Positions 1-9,147 are shown, numbered from the stretch's first letter. The stretch is 64,000 nt of DNA from Mesorhizobium loti (GCA_002356515.1 AP017607.1:124001-188000), one strand, 5' to 3'. Notes: generated from the letters alone by a model not told the origin. Numbers and translations: made by a program.

Positions 1-299
1 CCAACCTTAACACGTTCGCTCTGACAGATCGGGTTTGAAGGCGGCGCTTGGGCGATCACCGCACAGCGCGTCGGTCGCGAAATGAACTGAGCCGGCACAA
101 TAGTCGATTTCCACGTCCAGGGTGAGGATCCCCTGAGCGGGCGCTCGGCGCTGACCTCAGTTCAGCGCGCAAGGTTCAGAATGAAATTAGTCTGCGGTAA
201 ACCGCTGAGAAGGCCGGTGTTGCCGCTTCGCTAAGAGACTGTGACGTCCAGGGTGGTCCGAAACGATGATCAAACACTGGATCAAAAAAGGGGAATACC
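1..299. other. Upstream region without a supported gene
   Basis: I see no convincing coding sequence here. The only recognisable element is the leader directly before the next gene: ATCAAAAAAGGGGAAT at 281-296, containing the AGGGGA ribosome-binding site. The same 16 bases occur before the intact solute-binding gene at 45415-45430, so the two leaders probably share ancestry. Confidence 0.5.
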
Positions 300-1025
300 A
301 TGACAGACGACACCAAAACTGCGAATTTTGTGATTGACCGCCGTAAGTTACTCTCTACCGCTGCGGTGGGGGTAGGAGCTGCTTTGGCTCTCTCACTTGC
401 TCCTTCCGTTGCAAGAGCCCAAGCGCCACGACGCGGGGGCAAATTTATCGCTGGGGTCAAAGGCGGATCGACGACAGATACGGTTGACCCTACCAATATG
501 CCTTCCTCGGTCCCGCTGTTTGTCTCCTATCAGCTTGGAAATCGGCTACTGGAACGCACGACGGATGGAAAATTGGCCAGCGAGTTGGCTGAGACGTGGG
601 AGCCGAGCGACGGCGGAAAGACCTGGAAATTTACCCTGAGAAAGGACGTCACCTTTCACAACGGTAAAGAATTCACCGCCAAGGACATGGTGTACTCGCT
701 GAACCGTCACCGCGGCCCCGATACGAAATCCGGCGCTGCCGCCCTGATGAAAGCGATCACGGATATCAAGGTAAACGACCCTCATCAATTGACGGTGACC
801 CTGGCTGCTCCGGACGTCAATTTTCCTTACCTGATGACCAATGCGGCGCTCATTGCGCAGCCCGAGGGAGAGGACCCAGCCAAAGGGATTGGAACGGGAC
901 CGTTTATCCTTGCCTCGGCGCAACCCGGCGTCCGCTACAACTTCAAGAGGAATCCGAACTATTTCAGGCCAGAGCAGCCACTGTTCGATGAGCTTGAGAT
1001 ACTGGTGATCAATGATGATATGGCC
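300..1025 (+). pseudogene. 5' part of ABC transporter solute-binding protein (family 5), truncated
   Basis: The first 240 or so residues are a typical peptide/nickel/opine-class (SBP_bac_5) periplasmic binding protein: a twin-arginine-like signal (DRRKLLSTAAVGVGAALALS, ending at ARAQA), then the family pattern LAETWEPSDGGKTWKFTLRK and DVTFHNGKEFTAKDMVYSL near residues 95-135, and GTGPFIL near 200. Family members are about 500-540 residues, so more than half is missing. Homology stops close to ILVINDDMARV and reading continues only about six codons before a stop at 1053-1055; the following DNA encodes an unrelated oxidoreductase. A deletion or recombination has therefore joined two genes. The truncated protein lacks most of lobe 2 and should not bind ligand. 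Confidence 0.8.
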
Positions 1026-1893
1026 CGAGTGTCCTCACTCCTACGCTCAGCCTGAAGGTCGCCTTGGCGCGTTGTATACCCCCGCTGACGGAAGTGCTGA
1101 CCAGGAGTTGGCAGCCACGGCCTTTGCGCGAGCAGCGGCGCGCCACGGCGCCGTGATCTGGGAAAATACTGCCGCACGTTCCATCGACGTCTGGGGAGAG
1201 GTTGTCTGTGGCGCTGACACCGAGCGCGGCCGTTTAGGATGTCAGAACATCGTCGTTGCCGCGGGATGCTGGACCAGCCTCTTGTTAAAGCCGCTTGGCA
1301 TTGACCATCCGAGCCTCTGGATTCGAGGCTCTGTCGGCCGGTCTTCGGTGGTGCCTTACGACATGAAGCTTGCCGTCTCCTGTGAGGAGTACGCCTATCT
1401 GCAAGAAGCAGACGGGCGCCTCAACCTCGCCGCTGTCGGCGCGCCGGTACACGACCTGATGACCCACAGCCGCCTCAAGCTCCTGAGGTTTCACCAGCTC
1501 AGACAGAAGAAAATCAAGCTTGAGTTAGGCAAACCGATGGTCCGCAGCCTCCTGGGCGATTTCAATGATTTTACTACTCACCGGACACTCGATCCGGTCC
1601 CCGATTTGACAGGTTTGAAGCGTGCTGCGGCAGCCTTCCGTGCGGAGCATCCCGTCATTGGCTCAATTCAATACGAGCGATCGTGGGCTGGCTACATGGA
1701 TTACACTCCTGACGGTCTGCCAATCATCGAAGCTGTGGCCGAGCCTAGGGGTCTGTTCGTCGCTGCAGGCTTCGGTCACCGCGGCTTCGGCCTTGCACCA
1801 GCTGTCGGCCGGTCAATTTCCGATCTGATCATCAAGGGCGCTACCGACCGCGATCTGTCGCAGTTTAGCTCACATCGGTTCCATCATGCCTGA
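1026..1893 (+). pseudogene. 3' part of FAD-dependent oxidoreductase (DAO superfamily)
   Basis: The translation from about 1030 (PECPHSYAQPEGRLGALYTP onward) is the middle and C-terminal part of a glycine/D-amino-acid oxidase-like flavoprotein. It has NIVVAAGCWTS, which is the typical segment before the substrate domain, and the C-terminal FAD-binding signature DYTPDGLPIIEAV followed by GLFVAAGFGHRGFGLAPAVG. The N-terminal GxGxxG nucleotide-binding motif and roughly the first third are absent because the preceding DNA is a piece of a transporter gene. An open frame begins at 1012, but nothing suggests that it makes a working enzyme. Such oxidoreductases are commonly encoded next to SBP_bac_5 transporters in rhizobial amine or opine catabolic loci. 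Confidence 0.8.
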
Positions 1894-1957
1894 AATGTCG
1901 GGTCGAACTGTAATCGTAGTGGGTGCGGGGATCATTGGTCTCACGTCCGAACAATAG
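1886..1957 (+). pseudogene. N-terminal stub of a second FAD oxidoreductase
   Basis: An ATG at 1886 overlaps the stop of the preceding oxidoreductase fragment, as in a translationally coupled operon. It encodes MPEMSGRTVIVVGAGIIGLT, an N-terminal dinucleotide-binding motif (GAGIIG), then runs into a stop at 1955-1957. Only 23 codons remain. The downstream DNA is the C-terminal end of a related flavoprotein in the opposite orientation, so an inversion or deletion breakpoint lies near 1945. Confidence 0.65.
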
Positions 1958-2150
1958 ATCGCCAATGAGCTTGCCGGTGGTTGGGCCTTGTGTGAGGCCG
2001 AGGTGACCGTGCCCGAATGCATACAGAATGTGGGCATGGGTCACGGAGCGACTGATAACGGGCAACGTGTCGGGAGTCGCGGGCCGGTGACCGCTCCACA
2101 TCACACCGCTTTGGCCATCCAGCCCAGGGAGAAACGTCTCTTCTGCTGCT
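1946..2150 (-). pseudogene. C-terminal fragment of D-amino-acid dehydrogenase-like flavoprotein
   Basis: Read on the minus strand this encodes ETFLPGLDGQSGVMWSGHRP, ATPDTLPVIS and AFGHGHLGLTQGPTTGKLI, which is the characteristic C-terminus of DadA-type and hydroxyproline/opine-type FAD dehydrogenases. Everything N-terminal is missing on the 2150 side, and on the 1946 side it runs into the N-terminal stub of an opposite-strand oxidoreductase. It is head to head with that stub, which may mean that one original gene was split by an inversion. Confidence 0.65.
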
Positions 2151-2259
2151 GGTCATAGGAGCAGCTTCTTTTCCAATCGAACATGTGAATCTCCATGATA
2201 CGAAAGCGCCCGGGCGCGCTGTGGCGATCCCGGGCTTGAGAGTGAGTTGGAACTGAAAT

Positions 2260-2283
2260 GGGTCCGGCGGAGGTGCCGGACCC
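2260..2283 (-). terminator. Hairpin downstream of parB-like gene
   Basis: GGGTCCGGC (2260-2268) and GCCGGACCC (2275-2283) form a perfect 9-bp stem with a 6-nt loop about 20 nt beyond the stop of the minus-strand ParB-like gene. The minus-strand sequence after it (ATTTCAG) is not a strong U tract, so termination is plausible rather than shown. Confidence 0.45.
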
Positions 2284-2302
2284 GTTCGGAGCAGGAGGCT
2301 GA

Positions 2303-4447
2303 TTATTCGGCAGCCTGCAGCTGGTCCGTTTCGTCGCTGTCGATGGTCACCAGCTTATCGGAGGGCGGATCCAAATCGTCGGCGAGGAAGGCCGGCAGCT
2401 CGGCTGCATCACCGTCAAGAGCCGCCTCGTCCGAATTGTCGTCGGCGACCGCGTCACCAGCATCCACTCCATCGGCCTCAAGGCGCAGCGGCTCAGGCAG
2501 CCAGTTCGATCCTTCAAGAAGACGGGCGGCTTCACAGGCCATGATGTCCTTCTTCATGTGGTCGATCAGCTGCGCGGAGTCTGCGCCACGCGCTTCACGG
2601 ACAGCCTGTAGAATCCGCGCCTTGGTGAGCCGCCCGAGGAACTCGACCGTGGGCGTCCATCCGGCGTCGACCATATCGAACTGGAGAGAGCGGCCAAGCA
2701 CGTCTGCATGCTCAAGCGCCTTCGCTCGCCTGTTCCAGGGTTCGACCACCGCATTGAGGGTCAGCGAGACACAGTGCGCGAACAGCGCCTTGCGGCTTGC
2801 TTCGTCGAGGCCGAGAAGGAAGTCCCACAGGCCTTCCGCTTCATCGGGCAACTCGCGGTCCCAGGCTTCGTGCCGCTCGGAGATCTCCTTGGCCCAGGAT
2901 GTCTCGGCAAGACCGTCGACCTGGCTGAAGCTGCCGCTCTTCAGGCTGATCTCCAGGCACGTGTCCGGCGCGAAGCGATAGAAAACCTGCAGGACGAAGG
3001 CATGAAGTGCGGCGACGAAGGCGATGTCGACGTCACCGGCGAGCGCGTTGCGTAGTGCCAATGTCCGCTGCGCGGTCAGGTCGAAGACGAGCCGATCGGG
3101 CAGTGGCTTGATGCCATCGTCCTCGCCATCATCGCCAGAGGCGTCGTTCACCGGCTTGCCGTTGACGACAACACCATCGCCATCGTCGTCGCCATTGGAT
3201 CGGTTTGCGCCGTCGGCGCCCCCTTCCTCGCCCTCATCGACATCGCCGGGTTCGGTCCGCGGTTCGTCCTCTGACCGCACGAAACCCGCGTCGACCTGGA
3301 GCTTGCCATTCGCGGCAAGCGTAACGAACACACCGGCGATGGTCTTCTGGGCGGGATCGTAACTTTGAGGACGATCATCGATCGCATCGAGCTCGGCTCC
3401 CAGCTGGTCGAGCTTCGCCTCGATTGCTTCGTCGGCATCCTCGGCCTTGGCATAATCCGCATCCAGCTTGTCATATTCGGCCTTCAGCGCGTCGTAGCGT
3501 TCGATCTCCTCGGCGCTGAGTTCCTGCGCCTCGGCGTAGATGCGCCGCATTCCAGCGGTGTGGCCGTAAGGAAAGCTGATCGCCGCCTCGACCCATTTCC
3601 AGCCTTCGGCGCGTATCGCCTCGGCATCCACCTTCAGCCTGTCGAAGACAAGCTGCTCGAGAAGTGCGGCATCCTGGAACCAGCCGCCGGAATCCTGTTC
3701 GAAAAGGTCGCGAAGGATGATGCCGCCAGCTGCTTCATAGGCCTCGGCGCCGACATAGACGGCCCGACGATCATCGGCCCGCACGGTCGTCTCCGTCAGC
3801 AGGCGCCTGATGTAGTAGGGTTCCTGCATGTGCGCGCTGGAAATCCGCTCCCAGACCTGCTCCTGACGCGCGTGATCGTCCGAGATCGAGAATGCCATGA
3901 TCTGTTCGAGCCGGATTTCGTCCTTCTCGTAGAGATCGAGAAGTTTCGGTGACACCGAGGCCAACCGCAGGCGCTGCCTCACCGTCGCTGGCGATACGAA
4001 GAAGCGGGCGCCGATCTCGTCGGGGTCAAGGCCCTGCTCGCTGAGCGTCTTGAAGGCCCGAAATTGGTCGAGCGGGTGCAGGTCGGCGCGCCGCAGGTTT
4101 TCGGCAAGCGAATCCTCCTCGGCCGACGTCTCCTGCCCGCGGTTGACGATGCAGGGGATCGGCTCGTTCTTGGCCAGGCGCTTTTGATTGATGAGGATGC
4201 CGAGCGCGAGATAGCGCCGGCCGCCGGCGGGCACCTCGAACGTGCCGGTCTCTTCGCCTTCACCGTCGAGCACGGGACGGACATTCAGGCTCTGGATCAG
4301 CTTTCGCCGTCCGATGTCTTCGGCCAGCTGCTCGATCGACACGCCGTCCTTGATGCGCCGAACATTCTTCTGCGACAGCATCAGCTTGTCGTAGGGAATA
4401 TTCTCCGCGGCGTTCATCGCGATCTTCTCAATGGCGTTCTTTGCCAT
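2303..4447 (-). CDS. ParB/RepB/Spo0J-family partition-like protein, long form
   Basis: About 714 residues. The N-terminal half carries a ParB-type CTPase/DNA-binding core: the segment SQKNVRRIKDGVSIEQLAED and, further on, the characteristic ENLRRADLHPLDQFRAF (box II-like), followed by a helix-turn-helix around RFFVSPATVRQRLRLASVSP. The C-terminal half has no family match that I recognise; it holds an acidic low-complexity stretch (roughly residues 395-450, rich in D, E and G) and a long acidic tail. This long architecture occurs on many alphaproteobacterial plasmids beside a DUF932 gene, as here, and is separate from the RepB of the replication cassette. I chose the ATG at 4447 because GGAG lies about nine bases upstream; an ATG at 4462 is also in frame. 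The true role (partition, nucleoid spreading or plasmid maintenance) is inferred. Confidence 0.85.
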   Translation of the reverse strand: MAKNAIEKIAMNAAENIPYDKLMLSQKNVRRIKDGVSIEQLAEDIGRRKLIQSLNVRPVLDGEGEETGTFEVPAGGRRYLALGILINQKRLAKNEPIPCIVNRGQETSAEEDSLAENLRRADLHPLDQFRAFKTLSEQGLDPDEIGARFFVSPATVRQRLRLASVSPKLLDLYEKDEIRLEQIMAFSISDDHARQEQVWERISSAHMQEPYYIRRLLTETTVRADDRRAVYVGAEAYEAAGGIILRDLFEQDSGGWFQDAALLEQLVFDRLKVDAEAIRAEGWKWVEAAISFPYGHTAGMRRIYAEAQELSAEEIERYDALKAEYDKLDADYAKAEDADEAIEAKLDQLGAELDAIDDRPQSYDPAQKTIAGVFVTLAANGKLQVDAGFVRSEDEPRTEPGDVDEGEEGGADGANRSNGDDDGDGVVVNGKPVNDASGDDGEDDGIKPLPDRLVFDLTAQRTLALRNALAGDVDIAFVAALHAFVLQVFYRFAPDTCLEISLKSGSFSQVDGLAETSWAKEISERHEAWDRELPDEAEGLWDFLLGLDEASRKALFAHCVSLTLNAVVEPWNRRAKALEHADVLGRSLQFDMVDAGWTPTVEFLGRLTKARILQAVREARGADSAQLIDHMKKDIMACEAARLLEGSNWLPEPLRLEADGVDAGDAVADDNSDEAALDGDAAELPAFLADDLDPPSDKLVTIDSDETDQLQAAE

Positions 4448-4688
4448 GGTCAGGTTCTCCATGACGGGCGGCCCGGGGCCTCTCCCCGAACCTCCAAGCC
4501 CGTCAGAACCCTCCCCTCCCCCCTCTGCCTCCAGGTCTCACGCCGACCCGGGCGCGGCTTCCGCGACATCGGATTCTCCCACGGTAAAAAGCGCCGTCCT
4601 CTTGCGTCGGAGGACCGCGCTGGACTTGATGGAGACGGCCCGGAGGCGAGGCCGACTATGAGAGTTTTCGCTACCGGCCTCCGCAGGA

Positions 4689-5885
4689 TCAGGCGGCAAA
4701 ATCGAGAAGCTTCTTGGCCTTGCCCTCCATTTCCAGGCGAACATCCTGATGCGGCTTGTCGCGCGCGATCCGCGTGATGCCCTGCACGAAATCAAAGATC
4801 GATTCCGGTGGTCTGCCTTCCTCCATGAGAACAGTATCGATGATCTTTGCAGTCTCAGACTTGGAGAAGCCGCGCTTGCGCAGGAAGCTCTGGCGATCGT
4901 CGTCGTCCCGAGCGACGACCCGTTGCCGCGCTGTCTTGATGCCGTTGACGAACGGCATGGGCGAGGAATCGGCAAACTGGATCAGGGCCGGCTCGGCCTC
5001 CAGGGCGAAACGGGAGGCTGCGTATTTTGAATGGCGGATGGTGATTTCCTCGAAATCTTCCACGCCCCACAGATTGCGATTCTGGCACACTGCGCGCAGA
5101 TAGAAGCTGGCGATCCCGAGGGTGCGGGCTCCAACTTCGGAATTCCAGCAGTAGAAGCCGCGGAAATAGAGGTCCGGTTCCCCATTCGGCAGCCGCCCGG
5201 CCTCGATCGGGTTCAGATCGTCGACGAGGAAGACAAAGATATCGCGATCAGACGCGTAGAGCGTCGTGGTGTCGCTGGAGATGTCGACGTGCGGATTATA
5301 GATTCCCGTTGACCAGTCGAGCACGCCGGGCACTTTCCAGCGCGTGTCGCCGGTACCGTTGCCGGCGATCTTTTGAACGGCGTCCACCAACTCTGAGTCA
5401 AATATTCTGCCGTAATCAGGGCCTGTTACCGCCCGCAACTCAAGTCGTCCGTTCTCGATTTCAAGCGTCTTCACCTGCTCGGCACGATGATTGAGGAGAC
5501 CGTGCTGGAGATTAATCGCCGCGAGCGGAGCAGGAAGCAGGCGAAGATAGGTGGCCGGCGCGCCGACCAGGCTGGCGAGTTGGCCAAAACTCCAATGCGT
5601 GGGGGCAACTGGGGCCGGCGCATCGGGTAGCATTAGCCTCAGGCGCTCCGGGTCATCGCGGCTGGCCTCGACGCGGATCAGCTCACTTTCGACGACGCGG
5701 GTCTTGCTGCGTTCCGATCGGCTCTTCACCGAATTCTGAAGGTCGGTGAGCGATAGGTATCGCTCGTCCGCTGGCCGGTTGAACCATTCTGACGACACGC
5801 GGCCGATGCGCTGGCCGCGGCTGACGTCGACCTTGTAACCGGCACGCTCGTTGCGCTTGGGCGTGTGAATTTCCATCTGGGTCAT
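4689..5885 (-). CDS. DUF932 domain-containing protein
   Basis: 398 residues matching the DUF932 family found on plasmids and phages: SFGQLASLVGAPATYLRLLP near residues 100-120, AVTGPDYGRIFDSELV, the DRDIFVFLVDDLNPIE core, and YFRGFYCWNSEVGARTLGI. Function is unknown; the family shows no catalytic signature that I can point to, and no signal peptide or membrane segment is visible, so it is probably cytoplasmic. It lies 241 nt upstream of the ParB-like gene on the same strand, and this pairing is common on rhizobial plasmids, suggesting joint expression and a role in plasmid maintenance or host-plasmid interaction. Confidence 0.85.
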   Translation of the reverse strand: MTQMEIHTPKRNERAGYKVDVSRGQRIGRVSSEWFNRPADERYLSLTDLQNSVKSRSERSKTRVVESELIRVEASRDDPERLRLMLPDAPAPVAPTHWSFGQLASLVGAPATYLRLLPAPLAAINLQHGLLNHRAEQVKTLEIENGRLELRAVTGPDYGRIFDSELVDAVQKIAGNGTGDTRWKVPGVLDWSTGIYNPHVDISSDTTTLYASDRDIFVFLVDDLNPIEAGRLPNGEPDLYFRGFYCWNSEVGARTLGIASFYLRAVCQNRNLWGVEDFEEITIRHSKYAASRFALEAEPALIQFADSSPMPFVNGIKTARQRVVARDDDDRQSFLRKRGFSKSETAKIIDTVLMEEGRPPESIFDFVQGITRIARDKPHQDVRLEMEGKAKKLLDFAA

Positions 5886-6298
5886 GGGTGTCGCTCCTCG
5901 GCGGGCGCCGGAAGACTCTCTCCCGGACCTTTACCCGCCACCGCAACCCGCCCGCCCTCTTCCTCTCCCGGCATCCGCCTCCGAGAAGCGTCGCATCGCG
6001 GCAGCGGCCTCTTTAAGGCCTGCAACCAGGAAGGAATGCTTGTCCTCCGGGAAAGCCAGAGCCTGGACCCAGCGCCGCCTCACCTTCCGGACGCGACAGA
6101 ATTCCGCTGGGCCTTCTTGCGCAACAAGACCGAGGCCGCTCCGAATGCAGATAGCAGCCTGCGGAAATTGGAGAGGCAACTGGCCTTGAGATTGGGCAAC
6201 TGCCAGTTCTGTTCTGGCCCTAGCCAGAAATGTATGAATTGACCCAACGTCATGATACGCGAAGGCCGCGTCATGGTCGGAATTGAAAGTCTAATGGC
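5886..6298. other. Intergenic region, no supported gene
   Basis: Between the divergent DUF932 and DUF982 genes. Several open frames overlap here but none has family similarity or a convincing ribosome-binding site. It probably holds the promoters for both neighbours; I could not identify a clear -35/-10 pair. Confidence 0.4.
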
Positions 6299-6541
6299 AT
6301 GTCGAGCAGGTTCGTCCGGCCCGTGGTGGTGCAAGTTGGCCGGCAGGAGCGTGAGCGCGTCATATTCGACGTGAACGATGCAGCCGCGATCCTGCTGCGG
6401 AGTTTTCCTCATCAGACGACGAAGCGAAAACTGGCAATGGATGCATGCCTTCAGGTTCTACGCGGTCAAGCTCAGACGCCCGTTGCGAGACGGGCCTTCG
6501 TTGCAGCAGCGTTGGAAGCCAAAATCCTACGCAGCGACTGA
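6299..6541 (+). CDS. DUF982 family small protein
   Basis: 80 residues. It fits the rhizobial DUF982 pattern: an N-terminal strand segment, FDVNDAAAILLRSFP (residues 24-38), a central helix with the conserved Cys (MDACLQVLRG) and a C-terminal VARRAFVAAALEAKI. Function is unknown. These proteins are abundant in Rhizobium and Mesorhizobium accessory replicons, often as several paralogues; a second one lies at 60709-60999 in this window. Confidence 0.7.
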   Translation: MSSRFVRPVVVQVGRQERERVIFDVNDAAAILLRSFPHQTTKRKLAMDACLQVLRGQAQTPVARRAFVAAALEAKILRSD

Positions 6542-6743
6542 GGTCCAAGTTGATAGTGGCCTCGATGGCTTCCAAAGCGGTCGGGAAAAATAGAGCTTCA
6601 CAACGGCGCGGCGGTGACCCGGATTTCTAGAGCCGGCAGTAGAGGATCCAGTCCTGCCGTCGTGGGAAACAACCCGACATCCATCTGCTTGACTCGACAA
6701 CGGTCAGGATGGCGGCAATATCTACCTCGATCGGAGATGGGAT

Positions 6744-6962
6744 ATGCGAGATTTGCCGAGCGGCATCGATGCTGACGTTGTGATTGAAGTCGGTCGGCTT
6801 CTCGATGATGCCGAGGATCTCCCGCCGTTGCCGGTGCACGATCTGGTCAAGCGGATTCGTACGACACTGCGGACCCGCCTATCCGATCAGGAAATCGAAA
6901 AACTGGTCGTCGAGATGGCGTCTAATCGTGGATTGCCCATGGTCTTCGACAAGCCTGCATGA
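6744..6962 (+). CDS. Small hypothetical protein
   Basis: 72 residues, acidic, with a predicted helical centre (PPLPVHDLVKRIRTTLRTRL, then SDQEIEKLVVEMASNRGLPM). I do not recognise a domain. Amino-acid composition and codon pattern look like real rhizobial coding sequence, and no larger gene overlaps it, but there is no context that assigns a function. Confidence 0.45.
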   Translation: MRDLPSGIDADVVIEVGRLLDDAEDLPPLPVHDLVKRIRTTLRTRLSDQEIEKLVVEMASNRGLPMVFDKPA

Positions 6963-7226
6963 TCGGAGAGGATGGCCGGACGTCGTCACCCCAGTTTAAC
7001 TGTTTCTCGCGCGCAAGAAAAAGGCCGGACTAGGGGCCCGGCCAGGTGTGAAGGTCAAAAACCTCCAGAGGGGAACGCGCCAGACGAATGGGAGGAACAT
7101 CCGGCGCATCGCGCATATGGGTCAGAAAGGTGACACTTCAACGACATGACGTAGGCCACCAGACTTGATCTCTTGGTGCACCGAAGCTTGCATGCGTAAT
7201 GCGATTGCTGAAACGATATGGCTGGT

Positions 7227-7439
7227 TCAGCCAGCCTTGCTCAGGTTGCCGGCCGACGATTTGCCGGTCCGCCGATCCTGCTCCATCTCATAGTTGATCT
7301 TCTGGCCGTCAACGAGCGTCGACAGGCCAGCGCGCTCGACAGCAGAAATATGGACAAACACGTCCTGTCCACCACCGTCGGGCTGGATGAAGCCAAAGCC
7401 CTTGGTCGCGTTGAACCACTTTACCGTTCCAGTCGCCAT
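7227..7439 (-). CDS. cspA: Cold-shock protein (CspA family)
   Basis: 70 residues. The single cold-shock domain is clear: GTVKWFNATKGFGFIQPDGG contains the RNP1 motif KGFGFI, and DVFVHISAVERAG contains RNP2 (VFVH). These motifs bind single-stranded RNA or DNA, and the protein probably acts as a nucleic-acid chaperone in the cytoplasm. The ATG at 7439 fits family length; an open frame extends 53 codons further upstream, but that part has no similarity to the family. Bacterial csp genes usually have long structured leaders, and the 7440-7600 stretch upstream could serve as one. Alphaproteobacteria carry many csp paralogues, so the symbol is generic. Confidence 0.93.
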   Translation of the reverse strand: MATGTVKWFNATKGFGFIQPDGGGQDVFVHISAVERAGLSTLVDGQKINYEMEQDRRTGKSSAGNLSKAG

Positions 7440-7787
7440 ATAGGTATTTCCTCGCCGTAGGTGTCTGCATGTCTTCTCGGCTGACCGCACCGGCCGCTGC
7501 CGTTCCAGATAGATGCAGCAAATGGCCGTCATGGCAAGTCTGTAGCCTGTTTTAGGGCCGTTGGCACCAAGCGGCGGTCCGCTAACCGCCGACGCCACCT
7601 CGATAAGTGACCAATGCTAGCATCGTATGAATAGGACACGCGGAACACCTGCCCTGCCCTTGCGCCTCGTTGTCAGACTGTCCGGATAGCCACCAAGTCC
7701 CCTTGCCGGTCGGCGAAACCAAAGATCCATAAGGCCACATTGGCTTTGAGCCAGGCGCAAAGCGACAAGCTGCGGGATTGGCGACCG

Positions 7788-8993
7788 TCATCCGGTCATC
7801 CTCGCCGTCGCGCCGTTCGCCTTGAGCGCCGCCATCAGCATCGGCCCGACAGAGAACTGCCCCGCCGTCGCCTTTTCGGTCAGTACCCGCAAATAGCCGC
7901 CGGCCGAGTTGATATGCTGCGCCCTTTGCAGAATGCAGGCAATCACGATCGCCGCGATCTCCTGGCCCATCACATGGCAAGCCTCCTCATACGCTGACGG
8001 CGAAACGCCCAGATATCCCCGCACCTGGGCGGCAGTAATCATGAGATCGCGCCAATTGCCGATCCCGTCGACGGCATAATCCGTAATTTCGGGGCAGGCC
8101 TTCAGCACCATCCCTAGCGGGTATGTTTTCGGCGCCTCCGCGGTCCTCGTCCTGGGCTCGGCCGTCGCCCCGCTTTTCTCTAAAGCAGGTTCAAATTCAA
8201 AAATAGAGTCGGTATTTGAATCAGATTGCTGCCGCTCATTTTGAGAGTCATTGCCGCTCGGATTCGTGGATTTCATATGAATTTCCAGCAGCTTATCCAC
8301 TTCGTCATGCAATGCGGCAAGCTCAGCTACGATAGGCTCCAGCTCGGCAATGCAGCCTCGGCGCGGGATTGCCTCTACAACGCTGCGAAAGCGTCTCCAC
8401 AGGCCTCCCCAGTCGCCCGGGACATCTTCGTCAACGGCCGCCTCGATCAGCTTGTGGATGTCACGGCGGTGCAAGGTGATCCGCTCGCGCATAAGCCTCA
8501 GCGCCCGGTTGCCGGCACGAACACATTCTGCCGCGGCCTCGAACTCGCTAGCACGGGCCAGCAGCGGAGCCAGGGAGAAGCCAAATGCTTCCTCGATCGC
8601 CCCTCCCCGGCCCTTGCGGGCGTAACGCTTGCCGTTCGGGCTATCCCGACGGACGATCAGCCCGCAGTCAACAAGAGCCGCCAGGTGCCGCCTGACCGTG
8701 GGCTCCGGCATTCCGTGCGCCCTAAGCGACAGCTGTGCGTTCGAGGGAAAGACGATGAGGTCGTTTTCCTCACTCAATTCGCTGTCAGGATAGAATGATA
8801 GCAACGCATTCAGGACGGCCAGAGCACGATCGCCGATCCCGATTATGCTCTTGCCTTCGCAGAGGTTGCGGTAGATCTGCCACTTGTCGGCGACCCTGCC
8901 CTTGGGGATTTCACGTGAATCGTTTTGAGCTGCCAGCATGGCAAGCGACATCGGCCGCCGCCCAAAGGGCGTCGTTGCAATACCCGTCTCCAT
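7788..8993 (-). CDS. repC: RepC replication initiator
   Basis: 401 residues, the normal size for RepC of alphaproteobacterial repABC plasmids. Recognisable features are the N-terminal TPFGRRPMSLAMLAAQ, a winged-helix DNA-binding segment (GMPEPTVRRHLAALVDCGLI, followed by RRDSPNGKRYARK), and the conserved C-terminal ITAAQVRGYLGVSPSAYEEA and NSAGGYLRVLTEKA. RepC is the essential initiator and binds an origin that lies inside its own gene. It is the last gene of the repA-repB-repC order and is separated from repB by 154 nt that encode the antisense regulator. Translation is probably limited by that RNA. Confidence 0.95.
   Translation of the reverse strand: METGIATTPFGRRPMSLAMLAAQNDSREIPKGRVADKWQIYRNLCEGKSIIGIGDRALAVLNALLSFYPDSELSEENDLIVFPSNAQLSLRAHGMPEPTVRRHLAALVDCGLIVRRDSPNGKRYARKGRGGAIEEAFGFSLAPLLARASEFEAAAECVRAGNRALRLMRERITLHRRDIHKLIEAAVDEDVPGDWGGLWRRFRSVVEAIPRRGCIAELEPIVAELAALHDEVDKLLEIHMKSTNPSGNDSQNERQQSDSNTDSIFEFEPALEKSGATAEPRTRTAEAPKTYPLGMVLKACPEITDYAVDGIGNWRDLMITAAQVRGYLGVSPSAYEEACHVMGQEIAAIVIACILQRAQHINSAGGYLRVLTEKATAGQFSVGPMLMAALKANGATARMTG
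8160..8290. other. Probable origin region (oriV) inside repC
   Basis: In repABC plasmids the origin lies in an AT-rich stretch within the centre of repC. Here the only clearly AT-rich segment in the gene is around 8175-8290 (for example CAAATTCAAAAATAGAGTC), flanked by GC-rich coding sequence. The position agrees with the family rule; the exact RepC-binding site is not identifiable by eye. Confidence 0.4.
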
Positions 8994-9052
8994 TTTCTTT
9001 CACCCTCTATCAGGCAAAAGAAATCTGCTCGCCAAAACGACGCCAATGACTC

Positions 9053-9081
9053 TTGACAGTGATTCGTGGAGATGCGATTCT
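9053..9081 (+). promoter_or_regulatory. Promoter of counter-transcribed RNA
   Basis: TTGACA at 9053-9058 and GATTCT at 9076-9081 with a 17-nt spacer, pointing against repB-repC. A perfect -35 at this location is typical of the constitutive promoter of the repABC antisense RNA. Confidence 0.7.
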
Positions 9082-9087
9082 CAGAGT

Positions 9088-9139
9088 GCTTAGTTCAGAG
9101 AGAGGCTTCCACGGCTTGCCGTTCGGGGGCCTTTTTCTT
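9088..9139 (+). ncRNA. incA: Counter-transcribed antisense RNA (ctRNA/incA) of repABC
   Basis: A short RNA of about 50-55 nt is predicted from the promoter just upstream to a strong intrinsic terminator: AGGCTTCC (9103-9110) pairs with GGGGGCCT (9125-9132) with two G-U pairs, ACGGC and GCCGT extend the stem, and TTTTTCTTTT follows. It lies in the repB-repC gap on the opposite strand, exactly where alphaproteobacterial repABC plasmids encode the RNA that represses repC translation and determines incompatibility. The exact 5' end is estimated from the -10 position. Confidence 0.8.
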
Positions 9140-9147
9140 TTGCGGTT

